From Taxillus chinensis (taxonomy: Eukaryota > Streptophyta > Magnoliopsida > Santalales > Loranthaceae), in the NCBI GenBank assembly GCA_023512835.1, contig CM042090.1, positions 53,555,365 to 53,619,364 of the forward strand: 64,000 nucleotides of DNA. The letters run 5' to 3'. Below are positions 22,430-34,709 of this stretch, one piece after another. The notes beneath the pieces were generated by a model. That model was not told the DNA's origin and made no database searches. It saw nothing but the letters and a program-made list of their open reading frames with translations. The stretch's first letter is position 1. Every line of letters begins with the position of its first letter. A program made the translations under genes and the position numbers.

Positions 22430-22579
22430 ATGGCTTACTGGATGACGTGCGTGTTGACAGTGCTGGTGCTGGCGTGCACTATTGTCTTTCCTATGATGGG
22501 CGGCGCTTTCATACCCTTACTTGCTTTCATCATCCTCTTCTATGTGATGACAATGGCCACAGAATATATTTTAGGTTGA
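22430..22579 (+). CDS. 49-residue two-helix membrane protein, DUF3339-like, in the 5' LTR of A
   Basis: The ATG lies in GCGAAAATGGC, a good plant start context, after a C/T-rich leader. The product begins MAYWMTCVLTVLVLACTIVF and has two hydrophobic segments (about residues 6-20 and 28-41), then TEYILG at the end. An MADW-like start, two membrane helices and a short H/Y-I-x-G end recall the plant DUF3339 family, whose members are about 68 residues; the central polar loop of that family seems missing (inference from memory of the family). The frame is also open upstream to 22166, but that part is probably leader. The copy in the other LTR is intact with nine substitutions. Could be a captured host gene fragment or a fortuitous ORF. 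Confidence 0.5.
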   Translation: MAYWMTCVLTVLVLACTIVFPMMGGAFIPLLAFIILFYVMTMATEYILG

Positions 22580-22914
22580 ATCATGTAATATCTCCACTAT
22601 GGAGTCCTAAATAAATTGCAGTTGCATATTTATGTTATACGTGTGTGTATATATATTCATATATATGTTAAATAAATAAATAAATAAAACCATCCCAATG
22701 ACCAGGCGCAGCCGACATAGGTTTACAGAAAAAAAACATATACGTGAACAGTGCCCCAGGGTACTATTTGCATCACTATTCACGAATAGTACTCGGGGTA
22801 TTGTGGCATGAACAATATCGTGGTTACTGTTTCATGAACAGTACTATGGTTACTGTTTCGTGAACAGTCCTTGAGTACTGTTCATGAAACAGTACCCACC
22901 CGCCTTAGTTGACC

Positions 22915-22960
<46 letters not shown>
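22915..22960. repeat. (TTA)n microsatellite
   Basis: About fifteen TTA units; the 3' LTR has only about seven (48715-48736). The poly-Asn, poly-Ile and poly-Leu frames across it are artefacts. Confidence 0.95.
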
Positions 22961-22961
<1 letters not shown>

Positions 22962-23151
22962 CAACACGTGTGCTGACAACCAAAGAAAACAAAAAAAGAG
23001 AGAAGAAAAACAAGAAGAAAGAAAGAAAACAGAGAAAAGACAAAAAAGAAGAGGAAGAGGGGAAGAAGCAGGCGCAACACAAATGCAAAGAAGAAGAAAA
23101 AACGGGAGTCCCACATCGAGGATGCTCCAAAATTTCTCCCCCATACACTCC

Positions 23152-23159
23152 TATATAAA
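23152..23159 (+). promoter_or_regulatory. Second TATA box of the A LTR, probable element promoter
   Basis: CTATATAAAGGGG follows a GC-richer stretch and precedes a leader with CACACAACTC. It lies closer to the internal region than the first TATA box, so it is the better candidate for genomic transcript initiation. The counterpart is at 48927-48934. Confidence 0.55.
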
Positions 23160-24101
23160 GGGGTCCTCTCCCCCTCATCATAGAGACCAATACCATCAAA
23201 TACACACAACTCTAAAAAAGAGAGTAGAGTGTGAAATTAACTGCGGTTCTAAAAAAGAACTGCGGTTATAGCCAAATTAATCTTTTTATTTCTTTTGCAG
23301 AAAAAGGAGGCATTCGGGAGAAGGGCGCCTTTGGTCCACGATATTCTAGGTTTTTATTTCTTTCCTTCTTTAGTTTTAATTATTATTTTGTTTAGTAAAT
23401 TAGTAGTTAGTTTGTAATTAAATTTAGCATAATTAGTATAAATTTAATTAGTTAAATTTAGCATATTTAGTTAATTAGTTTTTTAAATTTAGCATAATTA
23501 GTATAATTAAATTATCATAATTAGTATAATTAAATTAGCATAAATTCGACATGTAAATAGTAATTAAGCCCGGTAATTAATTAATTAGCGCGTAATGAAT
23601 TAAATAACATTACTACTTCGATAAATTAGTAATTAACTTTTATAATTAATTTCCATGTTTACGATTTAGTAAATAATTAGACTAATTTAAATAATTAGTA
23701 ATTAGATTATGATAATTAAATTTAACTTTTAACTTTTAATTTAATAATTAGTGCGTGAGTAGTAATTAAAGCTATTAATTAATTGATTAGCATGTAATGA
23801 ATTTAAATAATATTTTGCTAATTAGATAATTAATATGTAATTAGAACTTGGATTCACATGTGATTTTTTTTAAATAAAACAAATAGAAACCTCTTCCTCC
23901 TAAGATAGGTACCAAAAGGGCATTGTAGGGGTGCTAAAACCTTCCCTACTCGTAACCAACTCCCGAACCCACATCTGGTAACGTAGACCACATTTTAACT
24001 ACTCAAGGTAGAGGGTATCCAACTGTCCCCCAAAAACAATTGGTGGCGACTCTGTATATTTCATTATTTGGTTGCGGCCCGGATGAAAACCGGTGATGAC
24101 A

Positions 24102-24587
24102 GCTGGTGACTCTGCTGGGGACGAACTTTAATTTTAGAGAGTTAAGCCTAGAATTAAGAGTAGAAGGTTGTTTTTGTTTTTTACTTAATTGTATATATTT
24201 GTGCTTGCTTAACTGTTAATTATGATGTATATACTTTGAAATGCCATGATAGTTATGATTTACTGTTTTCCCTAATTGTTGCATCCATGCATAACCCTAT
24301 ACTCGGGCTTATTTCATCATTTAGGTTAGCGAGGTTTAGTAAGGTCCCCTGCGCGTTGATCATTATCCGCAAAGGGGCACCGAACTCCTCACTCAAGCTT
24401 GAGGTCCTTTTAAGGCCCTCCTCCGGTATATCCCATGGTGTACGGAGCCCTCCACAGAGGAAGTTTGGGAACCAATGAAAAAGATAGGTCTAGCAATAGA
24501 AGCCCATTAGGGGCATGGACCCACGTATTGTTTGCTCATTCTATGCCATGCTAACCTTTGTTTTGTAGGGTAGTCCTTAAGTCATCC
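24102..24587 (+). other. Element A PBS and leader
   Basis: TGGTGACTCTGCTGGGG (24104-24120) just inside the LTR fits the PBS type of Tat/Ogre elements (tRNA-Arg in Ogre, from memory). The leader resembles that of element B at 62709-63080. It ends with the CATCC target duplication (24583-24587). Confidence 0.7.
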
Positions 24588-25212
24588 TGTCACGCCCCGG
24601 ATTTCCGACTCGGGGAAACCGGTACGTGACTCCCCATTCACCCACACGGAGGGCAATGGGGTTCGATCACTGTATGCCACACAAGCAAAACTAACAATTA
24701 CAATAAATCAAACAAGCTACATCCTTATTTAATATTAAACACCAAAGGTTCACAAACCAACCAAGTTCCTTACTACAATTCAATCCCTTAGTACATTTCC
24801 CCCCTTGGGGTTACATAAATTATAAAATTACATTTACCGAAGTGAACAATAAAACGAAGATGGTCTTCCACCTTGGTGTATCCACCTAACGCCTGTAAGT
24901 CCCTAGAAAACAAGCAACACAGTAGGAGGGGTGAGCAACCACAGCTCAGTAGGGATCAAGTCTCCCCAACCCTTCCCATGTTCCTAGCGGCTACATGCAT
25001 GTGCACAGGTGTAGTGACGTGGCAGTATTAGAAAAAGAATAAAACATTCCACACAAGCGGGCGTAACCCCAGCCCCAGTCACACTGGCTAACAAACCACA
25101 TCTCAAGCAAGTAATTTAACCGCCTCTTCAGGCCAGATACCACAGTTATGCACACAACACACACTACGGTCACTTAAGCATAAAACCAAACACTTGGTGT
25201 GCACCCGTTCAC
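24588..25212 (-). mobile_element. G2 LTR, left fragment
   Basis: It matches the reverse complement of the 2711-4528 solo LTR up to the CACCCGTTCACA block. There it switches abruptly to CCAAGTGCTCTGATACCA, a PBS-like sequence, directly before the next LTR. Confidence 0.85.
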
Positions 25213-25707
25213 ACCAAGTGCTCTGATACCATATTGTCACGCCCCGGATTTCCAACCCGAGGAAACCGGTACGTGACTCCCCTTTTACCCACACGGAGGG
25301 CAAAGGGGTTAGGTTACAAACCAAGAACTGAATATTTTAAACTTTCACAACACATTCAAGAAAAGTAAAGTCCATCAACCAAATCAGTCTTTATTACAAA
25401 GTCCTCTTTTCGATCCATCCCCATTGGGGTTACATCAGTTCCCATAAAAATAACATAAACAGTAAAGTAGATAAGGTCTTCCACCTTGGGGTCCCATCTA
25501 ACGCCTGTAGGTTCCTGTAAAGAAAACAACATGGTAGGAGGGGTGAGCAACCACAGCTCAGTAGGGATCATGTCTCCCCAACCCATCCCATGCACCTATT
25601 ATCTACATGACTTGTGTACAAGTGCTGTGTCGTGATACAATTATTCCACCAGATATAGTTACAGGTATAACAACGAACACAATCATACATGGGCTGGTAC
25701 ATAAACA

Positions 25708-25875
25708 CTCCCGGGCTTCCACAGCCACCGGGTTTCAAGACGTCCCGGGCTTCCACAACCACCGGGTTCCACAAAACAGTCCCGGGCTTCCACACCACCG
25801 GGTTCCACAAAACAGTCCCGGCTTCCCTGACCACCGGGTTCCACAAAAGTCCCAGGGCTTCCACGCCACCGGGTG
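25708..25875. repeat. Minisatellite CCCGGGCTTCCAC-n-CCACCGGGTT in the G3 3' LTR
   Basis: Five units of about 33-37 bp: CCCGGGCTTCCAC..., a short A/C stretch, CACCGGGTTCCACAAAACAGT. The same array, slightly diverged, is at 31838-32016 in the partner LTR. Confidence 0.9.
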
Positions 25876-26676
25876 TACAAGCAAACACGCAGCACATAAG
25901 GCCATACCGGCATAACATCACACTTAATATACTTAGTCACACGGGAATAACGTCGAACACTTAGCATGCATATATTCACAAGGCTCACAAACCCGACCAC
26001 ACAACCAGTATTCCAAACACATAATATGCATAGCCTCACCAGGCATTATTTCAAACACGTTCGAGCATACACACAGGCATATTCATACAGGCATATCCAC
26101 ACCGACATTTTATCAAACACTTAACATGCACTAACCACCCAACCTCGAAATCACACCAAAACGCCATCGAAGGCCAACATTCATATAGGAGGTCACACCT
26201 ATATGAATTTACATATAAATAATATAACAGATATAACTCATATTCTCGTCCTAGGACCCTAGGCCAGGAGGAGGACTTAGGAAGAAATGAATCCCTACCT
26301 TAAAACAGATCTTCCCTGCTCCCGCACTAAACGCCGTCCTTCCCACGCAAGATGCTCCGGCCCGGAAGAACCGGTAACTCCCCTTCCTTCTCTCTCTCTA
26401 GCTCTCTCTCTCTCCGACGGCTACAAAGAATCGAAGAGAACCCTAAACCTAAAACAGAGGGCTTCTCCTCCTTATATAGCCAACACAACATCAAAACGAC
26501 GTAGTTTTGATTAAGTGAATCCCAGAGTCAAAACGACGTAGTTTTGATCACACAAGTTAGCACCTTTTCGCACCCCTATAGGCCAAAATACTCAGAATTT
26601 CAACATGGTCCTTTGGAGAAAGTTCCTTAGAATGTCAAAACCAAGGGAACCATGCAAAAATATGCCGCATCAATTT

Positions 26677-26702
26677 GCACGTGAATTCCCCAATTCACGT
26701 GC
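26677..26702. promoter_or_regulatory. Perfect inverted repeat with G-box cores
   Basis: GCACGTGAATT and AATTCACGTGC are separated by CCCC. Each arm holds a CACGTG G-box. The same structure occurs at 32815-32840 in the other G3 LTR, with related pairs near 3017-3045 and 33714-33739. Binding by plant bZIP/bHLH factors is only an inference. Confidence 0.6.
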
Positions 26703-26976
26703 AACTCCATATGCACTCCAAATGCTCTCAAACTTCACCCCTAGCCTCCTTGCATCATTTAGAAGACAACCACACTTGCACGTGAATTGGACCCATATCA
26801 CGTGCACCTCACATGCATGTCCATTTGGCCTGAAACTTCTGTGGTAGATAGAGGACATCATTCTAAGAATCTTTCCTTTTGCACGTGAATTCATTGGAGT
26901 CCATTTACTAGGTCAAAATCTAGAAAAACTCTACTCAGGAGGCAAAACTGACTAACTCAAGGTACGGGTCCTTACA

Positions 26977-29900
26977 TCCTCTCCCCCTTAAGACTTTTCG
27001 TCCTCGAAAAGAAATGACATAAGAGGAAAACAAACACAAGCTACCCATTTGCCACACGGCGAGCCACAACACCCAAATGGGTCATACACCGCACATTGTA
27101 CACAACAGCACATAACAAGGTACCACCATAATCCACAACCACCTGCATCACAATAATGCATATAACACATATCCGCGACCGAAGATATCACATCATAACA
27201 CACATGAAGGCACGTACCCACCGACCCAATACAACACAGCATGATAGGGAAACACATATTCTAATCTCACAAACAACCCTTGTTCTCCTCACCTAACACA
27301 TGTCACAAGTATTCACATGTCACAACAGTATAAGACATATACGCCCATCACTAACACGTTTAACGGATCACATAGGTCACGAGCAACTCACATTATAAAC
27401 ACCACCACAAGGAACAACTCACAAACAAAACACTACTACACGTTTAACGTTCCACTGCCCATTCACCATCATTATAAACTCATCCGCAGGGAGTGTCCTC
27501 ACAACCTTCCCACCTTTGGACTTTTCGTCCCCGAAAAGAGAAAGCAGGTAGTAAACATCACGAGAAGATCAAAGCAACACATAACACCCAGGAGCACAAC
27601 CAGACTAGAGCGTGGCCAATTAGCGTGCTGACAACAACTTATGTGAGCAAGTCTGACAACAGTGAGGTCGAGAAACCTCCCACAAAGTCGCGAAGACCCC
27701 GACAACCGAACAAGGCCAACACCATAAGCCTATGCATGAAGTATCCATGCGCTAGAATTCATATGATTGAACGAGAAGTCATTACATCGACACAGTAGGG
27801 TACTCGGCGTTAGACGCCTACTCGTGTCACAATAGGACCAACACTCCACAATATAAAATACCTAACAATGACACCACTGAGATTTGATGTCAACGGACAC
27901 CAACAATTTACAACGCAGCCACACTCCATATGTAGACCTTACCCTTGCAGCAAACACAAAGAGGTCACAAGGAAACACAAACAAACAAGAGAAAAGCATT
28001 ATGCAAACCACAATCACAAGTCCACACAGGGATATCACCACAAGCGACACTTGCATCACAAATTGAAACCGCCTCACTCTATAGCGATACACGCAACAAC
28101 AAACCCAACCAATGCCAAAGGGAACTCAAGATGACTTACAATCCAGGACACAACTACGAGCAGGACGAAGTTTGCTCTCCACCAATTCGGTCACGATCAA
28201 CAAGACGCCCAACGGAGTCCAAGGAGTAACTCAAAACAACAAATGCGGTACCATACACAACCACAAAGAAGACCAAAATCTACCATCCTGCTATCACCTG
28301 TCACCGACCGTGAGGATCGACTAAAAGAAGTCGTGAACCAAAACAAAACCAGGACACTACACTATAACGGCTCTCGGACACTTCGTGCTTAGCATCCTTG
28401 ATCACGGTTAAATAGGTATCCACTAAGGTCCCACAGCTGCATACTAACCGAGGCGTACACTACAGCCCAAGTGTTAACGCCTTTCCAGTCGGCGGACACC
28501 AAACGCAAGGGAGTGGAACTTATCCTCCGACATCGGTGAAGTATAACTAACACAGCTCTCTCGTTTGACCAGGAAAAATCCTCCCACCTGCAACAAGATA
28601 AATGATCCCTCTGTGTTGCCATTCACAGGTCACAAGGAAGTTCTTTGCCTCTATGACATACTCCACCTCACGGCCTACCAACTCCCCTATACCAACCATC
28701 GCGTTCCATCTCAATACACCAACAAAAGTCTCAAATACACCAACACCTTGATGGCGTGAACCATCTCACTTACCGTGTGATACTACACATGAAAGGTTTT
28801 CGAGGAGAACAGATATAGCTCATCCGCCTACCACCACCGCTCCAAAACATACACCCTTGTGATATCCGCCCGACGTAAATCTCTCCCCAGGGAGTAGCAC
28901 TAATACCCTTTTTAAGCAAAAACTGCCGACTGACTCATAAATAACACTAATACCCTTTTCCTAGCCTATCAACACCACGCCTCATCCTATGCCACTACAC
29001 CACGCCTCATCCTCCTCTACACATATGTGTCACAACACCCACATGTAGCAACTTTGCTATATGCCTTTACCGCAGATGCAACACATACAACAACACAATA
29101 CCACGTTTTTCAGCACACAAGCAATGAAACACAAAACACCTGAAGAGTAGAACGTACCAGCCTTACACCTTCTCTCCTCCTCTAAGCCTACTTTCCACAG
29201 GATACGAAGCAAAGGAATGGCCCTACCATGCCAAAGTACACCCTCCGCCCCTAGAGAAAGATAGCCCGAACAAGGCCTGCCAAATCTCACTTGCTTACCT
29301 CTTTTTACCAAATTGATGCACCGGGCATAACCCTCAAAACCCACTCATAGCCGCTAGTTCAATTCTAGAACACCGCAAATTTCATACATGCACAAACTGG
29401 TTTCACAACATATCTGTTTTACATTACTCGGTGTTTTTCGACACACCATAAGCACGACACATGGCTACTGCTTGGCCATCTGAGAACCCATAACACCTAT
29501 ATAGTCACTAATCAAGAATTAGCAACGACCACCCTAGCCAACAAGTCAACACCTCATGGACCCAAGGAGCGGCTATACTAGCCGTGTTTTCCCCCTTCAA
29601 CCACAACACTTGGAAAGGTAACCATAGGAATATCCCTTCCATGTAGTATTCCAACACATACCTCTATCCGCATAAAAACACATTTATATTACTCAAGGTT
29701 GCCAAGGAGGGGTCACACAACAACCCACAAGCTATCACCTCACACCTCAAGCTCTACTAGCTAGCCAGTCTAAATTTCCTCCCACTAGAAAAAAGGTTGC
29801 CTACAAGATTTGGTTACTTTGATTATCCACATGTGCCAAAATTGAATATCACTCACTTATAAAATCAACACCCATTTTTTTTTTGTTACTCGTTATTCTT

Positions 29901-31364
29901 CCAGCGTTATGAATCTATATTTACTCTTTTTACTTATTTATTTCTTAACAGGTCACCAACCACATCCATCCGAAATGCTAACTCAAACGTGACATGATAA
30001 AGTCCACCCCGCCTCACATAACTAGTACGAGACTCAACCGACAACCCACCAAAGGGGCGATACCACCACTGAAGTTCTGTCTTGCTCTTCTACGGGGCTC
30101 ACTAGCTAGTCCTCCAACATCACTCCCGGTCCTATCAAGACAGATCGTACGAAGACGTCCTACTTTTCTACAGAGGCGACACCGGTACTATTTCTTGGCA
30201 CACTCTCTTTTCCAGTGCCCCGGTTGTCCACAATAAGCGCAATCTTTTGAGAAACAGGACTCAAACGGGGGGGGGGGTGTTGAGGGGACGGCTCTCGGCG
30301 TACCTCGCTCCCGATCGGTTGTCGAATCGCATCCCTCACCTCTGGAATAATCGAGCTCAAGACGCCATCCTCTGCCGTGATTTGTCTATTACCTTCACTG
30401 CGGCTCTCTCTCACTTGCCCAACCTGGGTCGCGGCCTCCCTCTTGTTACCTCAATAGTCGCACGGCTTATAGTTTCCAGAAACATTGGTTAAGCGAAAAG
30501 ATGGTGCTCCAGATTAACACTAAATGATCCCAACAATCGCAAGACCACTACCGACTAAGCAGCTTAAGCTATAGCACGCATTATTACCACACAAATTTAC
30601 AAATTTACCAAACAAATCTCACAGACTATATACACTCCACCACATTGCTCATAACCTTGTTTATTGCACACCATGCCAAACAAATTTACACTCCATCGGC
30701 TTAACACATGCTCAATCCTTCACGAGAACACCAACATTATTACATATTTAATTTAATGTATTTATTTATTTATTTATTTCTTGATTATTATTATTTTATT
30801 TTATTAACGGTTCACATTTCACAATCTTCACGTTCGCAAGTACTCGGTTTCAATACCACAAATTCTTTTCCATGTTTTCATGCTCGAACCATCACAAAAT
30901 TTCGAGTTGCACAATTGAAATTTTATCATGTTCAAACCTTTTATCCATACAATTACACACACCGCACACGTTTCGAGTTCTCATTAAACCACATTGCACA
31001 AGCATCCATTCCATAAGCACACGCTTCGGTTAAACAAGGACCTTTCCTTGTAGTCATGCTCAAGGTACTTCAAATAAAATCAGAGTTGCACAGTTCTCAC
31101 CTTATCACATTATTCATATTTTTCTTTTATCACAATTTTTTTTTCCAGGTATCCACACCTTCACATACAACAACCAATGCAACTAATGCCCTAATGCCAA
31201 TGCATGCAAATCCTACCACAAGACTGGACTACCCTAAGTACACCTTGGAGGCTCAAAGAGGACCATGTTGATCAGGCATGTCCCTCCAGGCTCCTCCAAA
31301 GGACTCAAGATAACCAAGTCCGCCCACTACCCTAGGCCAACTAGACCATGCTCTGATACCATAT
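26977..31364 (-). pseudogene. G3 internal region: decayed gag-pol
   Basis: PPT and adjacent sequence match G1. On the minus strand 29057-29344 carries a GRAIPLLRILW block matching the chromodomain-like end of G1 pol; around 28895-28960 the sequence resembles the G1 RNase H region near 17795. A gag zinc knuckle (CAYCGQPGHWKREC) is readable near 30190-30235, followed by a stop and a second, partial knuckle. No long coherent frame remains. The other open frames here do not match any gag-pol domain. Confidence 0.6.
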
Positions 31365-33114
31365 TGTCACGCCCCGGATTTCCAACCCGAGGAAACCGTG
31401 CGTGACTCCCCTTTTACCCACACGGAGGGCAAAGGGGTTAGGTTACAAACCAAGAACTGAATATTTTAAACTTTCACAACACATTCAAGAAAAGTAAAGT
31501 CCATCAACCAAATCAGTCTTTATTACAAAGTCCTCTTTTCGATCCATCCCCATTGGGGTTACATCAGTTCCCATAAAAATAACATAAACAGTAAAGTAGA
31601 TAAGGTCTTCCACCTTGGGGTCCCATCTAACGCCTGTAGGTTCCTGTAAAGAAAACAACATGGTAGGAGGGGTGAGCAACCACAGCTCAGTAGGGATCAT
31701 GTCTCCCCAACCCATCCCATGCACCTATTATCTACATGACTTGTGTACAAGTGTTTGTGTCGTGATACAATTATTCCACCAGATATAGTTACGAGGCTAT
31801 AACAAAGAAACACAATCATACATGGGCTGGTACATAAACACTCCCAGGCTTCCACAGCCACCGGGTTTCAAGAACAGTCCCGGGCTTCCACAACCACCGG
31901 GTTCCACAAAACAGTCCCGGGCTTCCACGCCCACCGGGTTCCACAAAACAGTCCCGGGCTTCCACGACCACCGGGTTCCACAAAACAGTCCCAGGCTTCC
32001 CGGCCCACCGGGTGTACAAGCAAACACGCAGACATAAGGCCATACGGGCATAACATCACACTTAATATACTTAGTCACACGGGAATAACGTCGAACACTT
32101 AGCATGCATATATTCACAGGCTCACAAACCCGGCCACACGGCGAGTATTCCAAACACATAATATCGATAGCCTCACAGGCATTATTTCAAACACGTTCGA
32201 GCATACACACAGGCATATTCATACAGGCATATCCACACCGACATTTTATCAAACACTTAACATGCACTAACCACCCAACCTCGAAATCACACCAAAACGC
32301 CATCGAAGGCCAACATTCATATAGGAGGTCACACCTATATGAATTTACATATAAATAATATAACGATATAACTCATATTCTGCCCTAGGACCCTAGGCCA
32401 GGAGGAGGACTTAGGAAGAACGGAATCCCTACCTTAAAACAGATCTTCCCTGCTCCCGCACTAAACGCCGTCCTTCCCACGCAAGATGCTCCGGCCCGGC
32501 AAAAACCGGCAGACTCCCCTTCCTTCTCTCTCTCTAGCTCTCTCTCTCTCTCTACGGCACAAGAATCGAAGAGAACCCTAAACCTAAAACAGAGGGCTTC
32601 TCCTCCTTATATAGCCAACACAACATCAAAACGACGTAGTTTTGATTAAGTGAATCCCAGCATCAAAACGACGTAGTTTTGATCACACAAGTTAGCACCT
32701 TTTCGCACCCCTATAGGCCAAAATACTCAGAATTTCAACATGGTCCTTTGGAGAAAGTTCCTTAGAATGTCAAAACCAAGGGAACCATGCAAAAATATGC
32801 CTGCACGCCAATTTGCACGTGAATTCCCCAATTCACGTGCAACTCCATATGCACTCCAAATGCTCTCAAACTTCAACCCTAGCCTCCTTGCATCATTTAG
32901 AAGACAACCACACTTGCACGTGAATTGGACCCATATCACGTGCACCTCACATGCATGTCCATTTGGCCTGAAACTTCTGTGGTACATAGAGGACATCATT
33001 CTAAGAATCTTTCCTTTTGCACGTGAATTCATTGGAGTCCATTTACTAAGTCAAAATCTAGAAAAACTCTACTCAGGAGGCAAAACTAACTAACTCAAGG
33101 TACGGGTCCTTACA
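31365..33114 (-). mobile_element. G3 5' LTR
   Basis: 1750 bp, TGTCACGCCCCGG to ACGGGTCCTTACA, next to PBS at its left. Nearly identical to 25235-26976; a few small indels distinguish them. It includes the minisatellite at 31838-32016, the hairpin at 32815-32840 and palindromic promoter motifs near 32630-32685. Confidence 0.9.
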
Positions 33115-34134
33115 CACACAGGCATTTCATCAAACATATAACATGCACTGACCACCCAACAACAGAATCACACCAAAATGTCATTGAAGGCCAACATCCA
33201 TATAGGAGATCACACCTATATGGATTACATATATATATATATATATATAAACAGATATAATCCATAATCTACCCTAGAACCCTAGAACAGAGGAGGATTT
33301 AGGAAGAACAGAACCCCTACCTCAAGTAAAATGCAACAACACCGTAATACTGTTCCCACGCCGAACGCTGTCCGCCCATGAGACACCGATCACCCACGCC
33401 AGACGCCCGGCAGCAACCAGGAGCTCTCCTTCCCTCTCTCTCTCTCTCTCTGCGACGGCTGGTGGAGCAACAAACCCTAAACCTAAAACAGAGGGGCTTC
33501 TCCTCCTTATATAGACAACACAACATCAAAACGACGTAGTTTTGATTAAGTGAATCCAGCATCAAAACGACGTAGTTTTGATGGAACAAGCTATGACCTT
33601 CCCACATCCATACACACCAAAATATTCACAATTCCAACATGGTCCTTTGGGAAAAGATGATTAGAATAACAAAACTAAGGTAACCGTCCAAAAATAAGTC
33701 TGCACGCCAATTTGCATGCCAATTCCCCAATTGGCGTGCAGCTCCAAATGCACTCAAACTTCACCCCAAGCCTCCTTGCATCTTGTATAGGCCTGAGAAG
33801 CAAAAATATGCTTGCACGTGAAATGGGTGAATTCACGTGCAGCTCCAAATGCTCTGAAATTTCTGTGGTAGGTAGAGGACCTCATTCTAAGCAACTTTTG
33901 TTCTTGCACGCCAATTGTTTGAGGCCATCTACTAGGTCAAAATAACTCTCCAAAACCTGACAAAAACGACTAAAAGCGCCGTATATGCATAGCATCTTCC
34001 TAGGGCATAAATGCACGTTATCACTTGTCACATGCACCTCCCAAAAGTCCCCTCTTGGGCTCATCTCTTACCTCAAACTTGTGCACCAACATCCAAGGTG
34101 TTTGTGGTTAACTCCTTACACACGGGTCATTACA
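33115..34134 (-). mobile_element. G2 LTR, right fragment
   Basis: Continues the outer LTR from CACACAGGCATTTCATC to the terminal TTACA; nearly the same as the reverse complement of the first half of the 2711-4528 LTR. It holds a TA run (33228-33249), two palindromic promoter motifs (about 33523-33580) and the hairpin at 33714-33739. Confidence 0.9.
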
Positions 34135-34709
34135 CATCCCTTACACAAATAATTTGCCTTACTATTAGTTTATTCTTTTATACAACTGCCTTCTGCCTTA
34201 CTATTACCTTATATACTATTTTACTTATCTCATACAACTGTTCATAATTTTGTGCTAACTCTAGAAAATAACATCACTTTGTTACTTTCCATGTTTATTT
34301 CTTGAGTTTCACATCCAACATGGGCCCACATAGGACACGTGTTCTGTTATATTCCACCCCACACACAGTCTTTGGTCACATAGACCATCTCAGTAATAGG
34401 TATCCATTCATTCCCCACTAACATGCAACATTCTTCCACATCAGTCTATACTCCATAGATACCTAAGAGGTGCACCCTCATTCATACATTCATAGCTCTA
34501 TAACAATTTGCCCTCATGCATTGCATCACGTAGATATGTAGATCCATGCATACATACTTACTTACCCACATGTCCATGCATACATGCATATCAAACAACA
34601 AGCAAAAGATAAGAAAAAAAAAGGGAGCTTACCACAGTCCACTTCTTCCCCAGCCAAGATTGCACATCGATACAACCTCAGATCCCGACAACAACAACCA
34701 CCCACTTCA
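34135..34709 (+). other. Element A leader, second part
   Basis: Begins with the CATCC duplication and continues the A leader as an A/T- and C-rich noncoding stretch up to gag. Confidence 0.65.

Larger units (their letters stand above)
21883..24101 (+). mobile_element. Element A 5' LTR
   Basis: 2219 bp with an A-rich segment (22010-22145), a TATA box and small ORF (22324-22579), TACTGTTCATGAAACAGT-type repeats (22745-22895), a TTA microsatellite, a second TATA box (23152) and a very AT-rich stretch of TAATTAG repeats (23380-23860). It ends ...GGTGATGACA. Confidence 0.93.
25235..26976 (-). mobile_element. G3 3' LTR
   Basis: 1742 bp, from TGTCACGCCCCGG to ACGGGTCCTTACA. The PPT complement follows at 26977 (TCCTCTCCCCCTTAAG). 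Unusually, it is also preceded by a PBS remnant. It carries a CCCGGGCTTCCAC minisatellite (25708-25875) and two palindromic promoter motifs near 26490-26550. Confidence 0.9.
25235..33114 (-). mobile_element. G3: decayed Ty3/gypsy element with two near-identical LTRs
   Basis: LTRs 25235-26976 and 31365-33114 share long identical stretches and bracket a region that starts with a PPT (right after 26976) and ends with PBS GCTCTGATACCA (about 31350-31361). The internal 4.4 kb corresponds to G1 but is heavily degraded. Confidence 0.85.
24588..34134 (-). mobile_element. G2/G3: gypsy family G LTR complex inserted in A (TSD CATCC)
   Basis: CATCC flanks the block at 24583-24587 and 34135-34139. The outer ends are the two ends of one G-family LTR (TGTCACGCCCC... 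and ...CACGGGTCATTACA on the + strand). Between them lies G3 with two LTRs of another subfamily. About 140 bp of the outer LTR is missing at the junction, and a PBS remnant is present there (25213-25234). Confidence 0.88.

Noticed and set aside
22850..23271. Frames with poly-Asn, poly-Ile, poly-Leu or Phe-rich runs, and their copies at 48650-49046
   Set aside because: Produced by the TTA microsatellite and purine-rich LTR sequence; no start context or conserved domain.
25607..26039. Overlapping frames on both strands in the CCCGGGCTTCCAC array (also 31797-32159)
   Set aside because: Shadow frames of a minisatellite inside an LTR.
30708..31271. Hydrophobic plus-strand frames in the G3 leader
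   Set aside because: They fall in noncoding leader sequence matching the G1 leader at 20930-21290, with AT-rich composition.
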